From positions 620,001-684,000 of the forward strand of contig CBDCFV010000005.1 in assembly GCA_965216425.1 (NCBI GenBank): DNA of 64,000 bases, written 5' to 3'. The notes under the pieces are model-generated. The model saw nothing but the letters and a program-made list of their open reading frames with translations, did no database searches and was not told where the DNA came from. The position numbers were made by a program, and so were the translations under genes. Positions 40,970 to 49,407 of the stretch are shown one piece after another; within the stretch, counting starts at the first letter, position 1; every line of letters starts with the position of its first letter. This DNA comes from CBDCFV01 sp965216425 (GTDB lineage Bacteria; Chloroflexota; Dehalococcoidia; Lucifugimonadales; UBA3495).

Positions 40970-42328
40970 ATGCCTGACCTGAACGATTTGTTCTCCCAAG
41001 TGGATGCCGCCATCGATGACATCGTAGCCTTGGAACAAGCACTGGTCAGGATACCCTCGGTGAACACCGGGGCCATGCCCACCGGCGACGAAACGCCCGT
41101 GGCCGAGTACGCCCGCGACTGGCTTGCCGAGGACGGCATCGAGTCCGAGATCCTGGAGTCTGCCCCCAACCGCGGCAACCTGTTAAGCCGGATGGAAGGG
41201 CGCTCGGGCAGCGCCGGCCTCCTGTTCATGTCCCACAGCGACGTGGTGCCGGTGGAGGACGTGGACAAGTGGCGGTTCCCTCCCTTCAGCGCTACCGTGG
41301 CCGACGGCCGCGTCTTTGGCCGGGGAGCCTCCGACTGCAAGGGCCTGCTCACCGCCCAGTTAATGGCCATGCGCCTGCTGAAACGCAACGGCATCGAGCT
41401 GGAGGACAGCCTGATTCTGGCCTGCGGCGCCGACGAGGAGCACGGCGGGCGATACGGCTTCGGCTGGCTGGCCGACAATTACCCGGAGAAGCTGGCCGCT
41501 CCCTACGCCGTCAACGAGGGGGGCGGCACCCCCATAGAGGCGGCGGGCAACCTTACCTACATCCTGGGCGTGGGCGAAAAGGGCCGCCTCCAGATTGAGA
41601 TAGACATCAAGGGCACCAGCGGTCACGCCTCTGTGCCGTGGCAGAGCACCAACGCCATGTACCGGCTGAGCCGGGCGTTGCAGAGCATCGAGGGATACGA
41701 GGCGGAGCGGGACACTTCCACCAGCCTGTTCGACTACCTGTCCACCTTCGCCATTGAGGACAAGCCCTCCCCGGAAAACGTGGACCAGATTATCGCCGAG
41801 GTTGAGCCGACCAATCCGCGTTTCGCCTCCATGCTCCGGGCCCTGTCCCGCATGACGTTGACCCCCACCATGATTCAGGGCGGCATCAAGTCCAACAGCG
41901 TGCCGGAGACCATCCGGCTGACCTGCGACGTGCGCACCCTGCCCCACCAGGACGACCAGTACGTGAGAAGCCAACTGGACCAGTTGCTGGAAGGTATCCC
42001 CGGCGTGAGCATCGAGATAGACTACATGGCCGTGCCCAACTCATCTCCCTTCGAGAGCGAGTTGGCGTCGCAAATCCAGACGGCCATGTCCCAGTCCTTG
42101 GACCGGGTGGACATCCAGTGGGTGCCAGCAATCAGCAACGGGTTCACCGACTCGCGGTTTACCCGGCCCTTGGGAATCATCACCTACGGCTTTACCGGCT
42201 CCCATCCCGACGACGACCCTATGTTAACCTTCACCCACGGCACCAACGAATCGGTGGGCGTCAAGAGCCTGGTCAGCGGCACCAAGGTCATGCTGGCCTT
42301 GGCCTGCAACATGCTGGCGGTCCGGTAA
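40970..42328 (+). CDS. M20 family metallopeptidase (dipeptidase/deacylase)
   Basis: This is a 452-aa zinc peptidase of the ArgE/DapE/CPG2 group. Metal ligands and catalytic residues are visible: His89 and catalytic Asp91 (MSHSDVV), bridging Asp122 (GRGASDCKG), catalytic Glu156 and ligand Glu157 (GADEEHGG), and a C-terminal His (FTHGTNESV). A lid or dimerisation domain begins near KGTSGHASVPWQST. Such enzymes split dipeptides or N-acyl amino acids, or hydrolyse carbamoyl groups. It is the first of several plus-strand catabolic genes. Confidence 0.92.
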   Translation: MPDLNDLFSQVDAAIDDIVALEQALVRIPSVNTGAMPTGDETPVAEYARDWLAEDGIESEILESAPNRGNLLSRMEGRSGSAGLLFMSHSDVVPVEDVDKWRFPPFSATVADGRVFGRGASDCKGLLTAQLMAMRLLKRNGIELEDSLILACGADEEHGGRYGFGWLADNYPEKLAAPYAVNEGGGTPIEAAGNLTYILGVGEKGRLQIEIDIKGTSGHASVPWQSTNAMYRLSRALQSIEGYEAERDTSTSLFDYLSTFAIEDKPSPENVDQIIAEVEPTNPRFASMLRALSRMTLTPTMIQGGIKSNSVPETIRLTCDVRTLPHQDDQYVRSQLDQLLEGIPGVSIEIDYMAVPNSSPFESELASQIQTAMSQSLDRVDIQWVPAISNGFTDSRFTRPLGIITYGFTGSHPDDDPMLTFTHGTNESVGVKSLVSGTKVMLALACNMLAVR

Positions 42329-42347
42329 CCGGTAGTCCCATATCGTC

Positions 42348-42367
42348 ATTCCCGCGAAGGCGGGAGT
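42348..42367. repeat. dRS3-like palindrome (one-base variant)
   Basis: ATTCCC-GCGAAGGC-GGGAGT lies 19 bp after the M20 stop and before the LLM gene. The right arm differs from the perfect palindrome by one base. Confidence 0.65.
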
Positions 42368-42404
42368 CCAGAGAACGCTAACCACTACGACGAGGTGACC
42401 ATCC

Positions 42405-43343
42405 ATGGCTGGGTCGAAAATTTCCGTACCTTGCGGCATCGCCATCCCCCAAGTCTTCCAGGACACGCCGGTGGACATGGACCTGGTGGCCACGTACGTG
42501 CAAAAGGCCGAAGAGCTTGGCTACCACAGCCTGTGGGTGCAGGACCGGATAATCGGCGCAAGTCCCACGCTGGAGGGTCTGCACCTGTTGAGCTACGTGG
42601 CCGCCATCACCAAGCGGGCGCGGCTGGGAACGTCGGTGGTGGTTACAACCACCAACAACCCGGTGCACTTGGCCAAGCGGTTCAGCACCATTGACCAGTT
42701 GAGCCAAGGCCGTCTGATAGTGGGCTTGGGGCTTGGCGGTCGCCCCCAGCACGACCAGTTGCTGGGCGGCGCCCCTGACCGGCGGGTGCGCTACATGGTG
42801 GAGAGCCTGAAAGTAATGAAGGCCTTGTGGGAAGAACCCCAAGCAAACTTCCAAGGCCACTTCTGGCAGTTGAACGGCGAAGCAATGGAACCCAAGCCGG
42901 TGCAGAAACCCCACTTGCCCGTGTGGTTCGGCGCCAGGCATCCCGACGCCCTGAGGCGGGCCGTGAGGTTCGGCGACGGCTGGATGGGAGCGGGCTCCTC
43001 CTCCACCGAGCAGTTCAAGCAGGGAGTTGCCGTGGTCCAGGAAACGCTGGACACCGCCGGCCGCGACCCTGCCTCCTTCTTCATTTCCAAGCGGGTGTAC
43101 ATAGCGGTGGACGACAATGAGGACCGGGCCGAAGGGCGGCTGCGCGACTGGTTCGGCCGCCATTACGGCAGCGCGGACATGGGGTCGCAAGTAGCCGTCT
43201 GGGGCAGCATGGACAAGTGCGCCGAGGGCCTGCAGGAGATTGCCGAAGCCGGTGCGCAGATGTTGATGCTGAACCCCATGTTCGAGCAGATGGAGCATTT
43301 GACCGCCTTCCACGAGGCCCTGAACTTCCCTGCTTCCAACTGA
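42405..43343 (+). CDS. LLM class flavin/F420-dependent oxidoreductase (luciferase-like)
   Basis: This 312-aa (beta/alpha)8-barrel protein is of the bacterial luciferase-like family. Characteristic parts are YVQKAEELGYHSLWVQDR at the N-terminus, LGTSVVVTTTNNPVHLAKRFSTIDQLSQGR in the core, and VGLGLGGRPQHDQL. These enzymes use FMNH2 or F420; the sequence alone does not decide. LLM paralogs are a known expansion in SAR202 genomes. The gene may oxidise a ring compound or sulfonate. Confidence 0.88.
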   Translation: MAGSKISVPCGIAIPQVFQDTPVDMDLVATYVQKAEELGYHSLWVQDRIIGASPTLEGLHLLSYVAAITKRARLGTSVVVTTTNNPVHLAKRFSTIDQLSQGRLIVGLGLGGRPQHDQLLGGAPDRRVRYMVESLKVMKALWEEPQANFQGHFWQLNGEAMEPKPVQKPHLPVWFGARHPDALRRAVRFGDGWMGAGSSSTEQFKQGVAVVQETLDTAGRDPASFFISKRVYIAVDDNEDRAEGRLRDWFGRHYGSADMGSQVAVWGSMDKCAEGLQEIAEAGAQMLMLNPMFEQMEHLTAFHEALNFPASN

Positions 43344-43374
43344 CATAGATTTTTCATCAAGTTATTTCCATTTT

Positions 43375-43551
43375 CCCGTATCGTCATTCCCGCGAAAGGC
43401 GGAATCTCAGGATCCATTCCCCGTATCGTCATTCCCGCGAAGGCGGAATCTCAGGATCCATTCCCCGTATCGTCATTCCCGCGAAGGCGGAATCTCAGGA
43501 TCCATTCCCCGTATCGTCATTCCCGCGAAGGCGGGAATCCAGGGATCCGAG
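43375..43551. repeat. tandem array of a 44-bp unit containing dRS3-like palindromes
   Basis: Four consecutive units begin with CCCGTATCGTCATTCCCGCG at 43375, 43420, 43464 and 43508 (periods 45, 44, 44). The first three have a right arm that lost one G (GGCGGAATC), and the fourth has the intact palindrome at 43519-43538. The units are nearly identical, pointing to recent tandem duplication. There are no unique spacers, so it is not a CRISPR. It lies between the LLM and DAO genes, just before the latter's start. Confidence 0.85.
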
Positions 43552-43570
43552 CGCAGGAGAATACAAGAGC

Positions 43571-44737
43571 ATGAGCCAATCGGCGGACGTAGTGATCATC
43601 GGCGGCGGCGTCATGGGATGCAGCATCCTGTACAATCTGGCGCGGCTGGGAATGACCAACTCCCTCCTGGTGGAACGGGGCGTGCTGGGCTCCGGCTCCA
43701 CCGGCCGCTCCCAAGCCATTTGCCGGATGCACTACTCCAACCGGGTTACTGCCGAGATGGCTTGGGAGAGCCTGAAGATATACCGTGACTTCGACAACGC
43801 CGTCGGCGGCTCCTCCGGGTTCGTCAACACCGGTTACATCGTGGTGGTGGAGGCCGAAGAACGGGTCGGCATCGAAAAGAATGTGGCCTTAGGCCGGGAA
43901 CTGGGCATCGACACCAACATGGTGGACTCGGAAGACCTGCGGGACTTGGCCCCAATGGTCCGGATACACGAGGACGAGTTGGCCGCTTGGGAACCGAACT
44001 CCGGCTCCGCCGATCCCTACCTCGTTACGAACTCCTACGCGACCCGGGCCACGGATTTGGGTGCTCGCATCGAGATGCGCAACCCCGCGGTTGGCATCGA
44101 GGTATCTGGAGGGCGGGTGCAAGCCGTATTGACCGCCGAAGGACGGCGGGAGACGTCCACCGTGGTGGTGGCGTCGGGCCCCTGGTCCAAGCAGGTGTTG
44201 GGCCAGATCGGCGTCGACGTTCCGCTGGTCCCGGTACGTCATCAAATAGGCTCCTTTGCCCGCCCGGTACGGCCTATGCCAAGCCATCCCATCGTCGGGG
44301 ACATCGCCCAGTCCTTCTCCTTCCGGCCTGATACCCCGGTGATTACCCTCTGCGGCTTCGGCGACGATGAGGAGGTGGATGCGGACGATTATCACCAGGG
44401 CGTGGACATGGACCAAGTACCGGAGGTCATCGAAAAGCTGACTCGCCGGATGCCGTTCATGGCCGACTGCTACTACCGGGGCGGCTGGGCCGGCCTGTTC
44501 ACCACCACCCCCGACTGGCACCCTATCCTGGACCGGGTGCCGGGGATAGAGGGACTGTACTGCGCCGTGGGCTTCAGCGGCCACGGGTTCAAGCTTTCGC
44601 CGATGATCGGCGTCACCATGGCGGAGTTGATCGCTCAAGGACAGTCATCCACTATCGACATAAACCCCTTGAGGTTCAACCGCTTTGCCGAGGGTGACTT
44701 GTTGAACTCCAGCTACCGCTACCGGGTGCTCGCCTAA
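43571..44737 (+). CDS. FAD-dependent amine/amino-acid oxidase (DAO family)
   Basis: This 388-aa DAO/sarcosine-oxidase-like flavoprotein has the dinucleotide fold VVIIGGGVMGCSILYNLAR at the N-terminus and the family features GSGSTGRSQAICRMHYSN, VASGPWSKQVLGQIG and the C-terminal GLYCAVGFSGHGFKLSPMIG. It oxidises a C-N bond of an unknown amine or imino acid. It lies only 9 bp from the next gene (44747), so the two are co-transcribed. Confidence 0.9.
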   Translation: MSQSADVVIIGGGVMGCSILYNLARLGMTNSLLVERGVLGSGSTGRSQAICRMHYSNRVTAEMAWESLKIYRDFDNAVGGSSGFVNTGYIVVVEAEERVGIEKNVALGRELGIDTNMVDSEDLRDLAPMVRIHEDELAAWEPNSGSADPYLVTNSYATRATDLGARIEMRNPAVGIEVSGGRVQAVLTAEGRRETSTVVVASGPWSKQVLGQIGVDVPLVPVRHQIGSFARPVRPMPSHPIVGDIAQSFSFRPDTPVITLCGFGDDEEVDADDYHQGVDMDQVPEVIEKLTRRMPFMADCYYRGGWAGLFTTTPDWHPILDRVPGIEGLYCAVGFSGHGFKLSPMIGVTMAELIAQGQSSTIDINPLRFNRFAEGDLLNSSYRYRVLA

Positions 44738-44746
44738 GACCGCCCT

Positions 44747-46003
44747 ATGTTCCGGGCGTTGCGTTCCGGACTCCAGGCTCTCTGCGTAACTGCCCTGCTC
44801 TTGGCCGCGGGCCAAGGAGACTTCCGGCCATCCGCAGTGGAACGGGCCATCTTCCCCTACGAGTACAACCTGGTGGGGTGGGAGTTTGCTCACTTCCCCG
44901 ATAAGTGGCTGCGCCAAGCATCGTTCCTGTTGCCTTCGCGTTCCAAGCCGGATCGCGCCCAACGCATCGCCTCGGCCAAGGAATACTTCGACCTGCACCG
45001 GGAACAGTCCCTCCTTGAACGGCATCTGGCCTTTCACGATGACGCCGGCGGGGAGTTGACCTCCGAAGAAGAGCGGACCTTGACCGCAGCGCTCAAAGAA
45101 GTGAAGCAGCGGCGTCAAGCTCTCCGTCCCGGCGCGGAAGAGATTATGGAGTCCGAGATCAGCGCCGTCCTGGCGGAGCACGGCTTCGAGTCGCGGGTCG
45201 GCCTCATCTTCCCGCCGGTCGACATGGTCTTGTCCAGCCCGCCCAGCGTGCTGATATTGTCCGCCAGGGACCACATACACGTGGAGCAGACCGCCCTCCT
45301 GGTGCCCGGCATCAGCCATGACGAGAGGAACAGCATCGAGGAACTGGTCTTCCAGCGGGAGGACCTATCGGCCTTGGTGGAAAACACCGGGGGCGTCGCC
45401 ACCTATCCCAGCGTGGTGTACGACTCGGCCAGCCTGCATTACGCCCTGGTCATCGGCGCTCATGAGTGGCTGCACCACTGGTTCTTCTTCCGTCCTCTCG
45501 GCCAGCACTACTGGGACAGCCAGGAAATGACCACTTTGAACGAGTCGGTCGCAACATTGGCCGGCGAGGAAATCGGGGACTTGGCGTTGCTGGCAATGAC
45601 CGGCCAGCAGGTGGACCGCCGACCCCAACCGCCAGGAGCGCGAGACCCCGAAGCCTTCGACTTCAGGGCGGAAATGCGGGAGACCCGGCTGCGGACCGAG
45701 GAGTTGCTGGCCGACGGGAAGATTGATGAAGCCGAGGTGTACATGGAGGAACGCCGCATGTTGATGGTGGACAACGGGTATTACATCCGCAAGATCAACC
45801 AAGCCTACTTCGCCTTCCACGGCTCCTACGCCGACAGCCCCGCCTCCATCAGCCCCGTCCGGACTCAACTGGAGGAGTTGCGCCGCCGCAGTGGTTCATT
45901 GGAAGCCTTTCTGAAGCTGGTTGCCACCTTCAGCCAGCCGGAAGACCTGCTGGAGAGTTTGGGCAATCCGCCCACGTCCCGCGCTCTTCCTGCGAGGGAG
46001 TAA
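44747..46003 (+). CDS. putative HExxH zinc metallopeptidase, unrecognised family
   Basis: This 418-aa protein has a short N-terminal hydrophobic segment (SGLQALCVTALLLAAG), suggesting export or membrane anchoring. It contains a single HExxH motif, IGAHEWLHHWFF, with His239, Glu240 and His243. A possible third ligand, Glu266, is in LNESVATLAGEEIG, matching the gluzincin pattern (HExxH then a distant Glu). The N-terminal half is helical and charged. I do not recognise a named family. It overlaps no gene and follows the DAO gene directly. Confidence 0.6.
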   Translation: MFRALRSGLQALCVTALLLAAGQGDFRPSAVERAIFPYEYNLVGWEFAHFPDKWLRQASFLLPSRSKPDRAQRIASAKEYFDLHREQSLLERHLAFHDDAGGELTSEEERTLTAALKEVKQRRQALRPGAEEIMESEISAVLAEHGFESRVGLIFPPVDMVLSSPPSVLILSARDHIHVEQTALLVPGISHDERNSIEELVFQREDLSALVENTGGVATYPSVVYDSASLHYALVIGAHEWLHHWFFFRPLGQHYWDSQEMTTLNESVATLAGEEIGDLALLAMTGQQVDRRPQPPGARDPEAFDFRAEMRETRLRTEELLADGKIDEAEVYMEERRMLMVDNGYYIRKINQAYFAFHGSYADSPASISPVRTQLEELRRRSGSLEAFLKLVATFSQPEDLLESLGNPPTSRALPARE

Positions 46004-46061
46004 GAAACTATCTCAAAACTCATCGCAGCACCCAACCCGTCATCCCTACTACTTGCCCGTC

Positions 46062-46081
46062 ATTCCCGCGCAGGCGGGAAT
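46062..46081. repeat. dRS3-like palindrome
   Basis: ATTCCC-GCGCAGGC-GGGAAT lies in the 133-bp gap between the convergent metallopeptidase and NurA-like genes. Here it may also act as a bidirectional hairpin. Confidence 0.7.
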
Positions 46082-46136
46082 CTATAATCTTGATCATCCA
46101 CAAGTGGGTGTCAGCGGGGCTGGTCAGGAACGCAGG

Positions 46137-47345
46137 TCACAACCAAGGAGTGCGCTTGGACCGTTCCTTTTCGGAGGTGAAGGTTGTTACGCCCTGGCGG
46201 TCCAATACTTGGGCCACCATTTCGCGGAACAGGCGGCGGTCTGACCCGCTGATGACCGCCTGCTCGTGGGCCTCCGAGATCGCCACCGGGTACCCTTGGC
46301 CGCGGCGGCACTGGTCCAAAACCAAGCTGTGCGTCAACGACAGCAGACGTTCGTCTTGCGCCACCCAGTGGGGTATCTCCACCCGGGCTATTTCCTCGCC
46401 ACAGTGGAGGTAAAAGAAGGCCACTTGATGGTCTCCGTAGTTCTCTCTCGGCACCGAGGAGTTGGTCATGTACGTCGCAGAGCGCCAGCCCGGTTCCAGC
46501 AGGCCCTGAAACAGGTCCCGGTCAAGGAATCCGTTGGCCAGGTCGCACGGGGGTTTGGCGGACCGGCTATTACCGCAGGTGTAGCGGCACTGGGCCAACT
46601 CGTAGGGGCACAGACAGCTTCTGACTGCATTGACAACCTCGGCGCTTCGAGGGAAGGACACATAGGCCGCAAGGCAAACAGGGCGGACGCGGGTCGCCTC
46701 CCGGAGACGGTCCAACACACCCACCAACCGGTCGTCGATGATGGCCTGCTTCACGAACGGTTGATGCCCCCTTCCGGACAGGCCCCACAGCACCAGGGAC
46801 CCATCCACCAACGCCAACACCGGGGTATCCCCCGGCAGCGCTTCGACCAATTGGGCCAGCCGCTCCAACTCCTGGACCGTCCGTATCAGTGCCAGCACTG
46901 GCCCGGTCACCATCTCCTCGTTGGCAGGATTGGCAGGATCAGCCAGAAACAAGTCCTGGTGTTGGTGGGAGACACGCGGTTGGCTGAAGAAAGATGCACC
47001 GGGCGTGGACCCGTAGGTCAAGACACACCCGCCGAGGTTCACCACGTAGCAGCTCAACGGAATGTGCCGGTCCACGTCTATGTGCGAGCCGTCCACTGAC
47101 GCCACTGACCAGTCCGTTGGCAAGTCGCCGGGTTGATGTGCTCCGATGAGACTCTCAGTAACCTGCGCTGCCAGGAAGTGACGGTTGGGACCGTACCGGG
47201 TCTTTTCCAAGGCGGTTGCCTTGGTCACGTTTCCCGCCGCTTCAAGAAAAGTCCGCAGCCGGTGATGCCACTCTTCCCTGGAACGTCCCAGTCCCTCACT
47301 GACACAGTCCAACTGAAGAAACGCGCTTCCCAGATCAAGGGGCAT
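46137..47345 (-). CDS. NurA domain nuclease-like protein
   Basis: This 402-aa protein fits the NurA family of 5'-3' nucleases. Active-site-like acidic strands are visible: VASVDGSHIDVDRH (Asp85) and LALVDGSLVLWGL (second Asp near 180), and the C-terminal GYPVAISEAHEQAVI. In archaea NurA works with the HerA helicase in end resection. No HerA gene is in the window. It follows SelB on the same strand with a gap of 94 bp. A few Cys (CGNSRSAKPPC region) could bind metal. Confidence 0.75.
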   Translation of the reverse strand: MPLDLGSAFLQLDCVSEGLGRSREEWHHRLRTFLEAAGNVTKATALEKTRYGPNRHFLAAQVTESLIGAHQPGDLPTDWSVASVDGSHIDVDRHIPLSCYVVNLGGCVLTYGSTPGASFFSQPRVSHQHQDLFLADPANPANEEMVTGPVLALIRTVQELERLAQLVEALPGDTPVLALVDGSLVLWGLSGRGHQPFVKQAIIDDRLVGVLDRLREATRVRPVCLAAYVSFPRSAEVVNAVRSCLCPYELAQCRYTCGNSRSAKPPCDLANGFLDRDLFQGLLEPGWRSATYMTNSSVPRENYGDHQVAFFYLHCGEEIARVEIPHWVAQDERLLSLTHSLVLDQCRRGQGYPVAISEAHEQAVISGSDRRLFREMVAQVLDRQGVTTFTSEKERSKRTPWL

Positions 47346-47439
47346 AAATCACTTTCCGTGATGGATAACTATTCTCCACGCTTCTTCCGGGCGGTATCTT
47401 CGCGACTCTGCTGACCCTCATCACATCACAACCGGCGCC

Positions 47440-49305
47440 CTACCGCAACACCCGGTCGTCGCCTACGCGGCGGGTGATGCGCTGCTGGTCCAGATACTCG
47501 AGGAATGGGAGAATATACTTGCGGCTGGTGTCGAACAGGTTCCTGGCCTCGGCCACCGTGATGGTGCCATTGGCTTCGAGGTGGGCTGTGATGCGTTGGG
47601 CCATTTCCTGGTAGGCGGATGATGAGAAGACTACCGATTCGTTTACCCGCACCACCTTGCCCTCGTCTACCAGCACCCCCAGGAGCTCAGGGTCTAAGGG
47701 GTCGTCGCTGGGCGGAGCAAAGGGCGACTGTTCCAACGCCTTGATATAGGCGGAGACGCGCTGTTCCATTTCCACCGTTAGCGTGATCTGGTGGTCTGGT
47801 AGCCGCAAATGGGGTCCATCCTCAGCCACGTACTCCTCCGATATCAAGCGCGCCAACACCCGCAGGTATACCGGCTGGGGGACTCCCAACCGGCTGCGGA
47901 CTTCCTGGGCGGGAGCGCCCCGGCGCAGCGGGTACTGCTCGTGATATGTATGCAACGTCTGGGAAATCTTGTTGATCATGGCGTTCCAGCCCAGTGCGGA
48001 GTAGACCACAGAATCGGCATCGCTCCCCAATTCCCCCAGCACGATGACGTCGCCCTGTTCGGCAAGAATCTCGGCTCGCTCCACCACCTCGGCGGCCGGT
48101 AGGTTGGACCGCTGGGCCAATACCGTTATGTCGCAGGGGCCCCACTGTTCCGCGACGCTGAGGATAATGTCCTCGCCGGTCCCTTCGTCCAGCGTCATCA
48201 GCCGGTCCATTACCTCAGGAGAAAACCTGCGGTGCCTCCGCCGGGGATTGGGGTCCACCACCTGACCGCCGCCAAGGGTGTCTTCTGCGGAGCGCAAGAC
48301 GAAATAGTCGCCTTTTACCATGGGAAGAGGTTCCGACAGCAACACCTGTACCCAGCCGTCGGAGCCGGGGGCCAAGCGGTCGGCGTCCAGAAGCCTCACC
48401 CGGGCGGTGGTCTCGCTGGTGAACAAGTGAAAGGTCACTCCCTCATTGTGACGCAGCGCGTGGGGGGCGCCCTTGACCATCCTCACCCTGGCGTCCAACC
48501 GCCTGGTAGTCCGCAACCAGCGCGTAGACGTCAGGACCTCGCCCCGAGGCACTTCACTGCGGGAGAGTCCCGACAGGTTGACCGCGAGCCGGATGCCGGG
48601 CTGCGCCTCGTCTATCTTGGACTGGTGACTCTGCAGACCGCGAATCCTGGCCCGCCGTCCCGAATTGACCAACTCCACTTCCTGCCCTACGGCGAAACCA
48701 CCGTCTATCAGGGTGCCCGTTACAACCGTGCCGAAGCCGGATATGGAGAAGCTGCGGTCTACAGGCAGCCGAGGGCGTCCCAAGTCGCGGCGGGCCTCCG
48801 TCATATCCAGGACTTGGTCCATGGCGGTCTTCAACTCGGCTATCCCGTCCCCTGTATAGGCGGAAACGCCAACCATCGGACATCCTTCGAAAGATGTGCC
48901 GACGAGCGTGTCTTCCACCTCGGCCTTGACCAATTCCACCAATTCTTCGTCCACCAAGTCGGTCTTGGTTACGACTACAATCCCCCGGCGAATCTGGAGT
49001 ATGTCCAGAATGGCCAAGTGCTCACGAGTCTGGGGCATGACGCTTTCGTCGGCGGCGACTATCAGGAGGGCCAGGTCTATGCCACCCACCCCGGCCAGCA
49101 TATTCTTGATGAAACGCTCGTGCCCGGGGACATCCACTATTGAGACTTCGCGGCCGCTGGGCAGCGTCAACCAAGCGAACCCCAAGTCAACGGTCATCTC
49201 GCGGGCTTTTTCCTCGGGAAGGCGGTCCGGGTCTATATCTGTTAACGCTTTGACCAAGGTGGACTTCCCGTGGTCCACGTGGCCGGCGGTGCCAATAACG
49301 TACAT
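47440..49305 (-). CDS. selB: selenocysteine-specific translation elongation factor SelB
   Basis: This 621-aa GTPase delivers Sec-tRNA to UGA codons in mRNAs with a SECIS hairpin. The N-terminal G domain shows GTAGHVDHGKST (G1), DVPGHERFIKNM (G3) and TKTDL (G4), with DLGFAWL in switch I typical of SelB. EF-Tu-like domains follow, and the last about 250 residues are winged-helix modules that bind SECIS RNA. Length and order match SelB. No selA, selD or tRNA-Sec is seen in the window. This predicts selenoproteins in the organism, though none is evident here. Confidence 0.92.
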   Translation of the reverse strand: MYVIGTAGHVDHGKSTLVKALTDIDPDRLPEEKAREMTVDLGFAWLTLPSGREVSIVDVPGHERFIKNMLAGVGGIDLALLIVAADESVMPQTREHLAILDILQIRRGIVVVTKTDLVDEELVELVKAEVEDTLVGTSFEGCPMVGVSAYTGDGIAELKTAMDQVLDMTEARRDLGRPRLPVDRSFSISGFGTVVTGTLIDGGFAVGQEVELVNSGRRARIRGLQSHQSKIDEAQPGIRLAVNLSGLSRSEVPRGEVLTSTRWLRTTRRLDARVRMVKGAPHALRHNEGVTFHLFTSETTARVRLLDADRLAPGSDGWVQVLLSEPLPMVKGDYFVLRSAEDTLGGGQVVDPNPRRRHRRFSPEVMDRLMTLDEGTGEDIILSVAEQWGPCDITVLAQRSNLPAAEVVERAEILAEQGDVIVLGELGSDADSVVYSALGWNAMINKISQTLHTYHEQYPLRRGAPAQEVRSRLGVPQPVYLRVLARLISEEYVAEDGPHLRLPDHQITLTVEMEQRVSAYIKALEQSPFAPPSDDPLDPELLGVLVDEGKVVRVNESVVFSSSAYQEMAQRITAHLEANGTITVAEARNLFDTSRKYILPFLEYLDQQRITRRVGDDRVLR

Positions 49306-49407
49306 GAACGCCCACTACCGGAATAAGATTTGAATGGATTCTACACGATTCGAGGCCACGGGCGCGGGCTGAAGCAAGGCCTGGGGAAGTTAGTCTCCCA
49401 GGATGCT

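Noticed and set aside
43375..43551. CRISPR-like array of short direct repeats
   Set aside because: The 44-bp units are contiguous and near-identical with no unique spacers, and each contains a common palindromic repeat; no cas genes are nearby.
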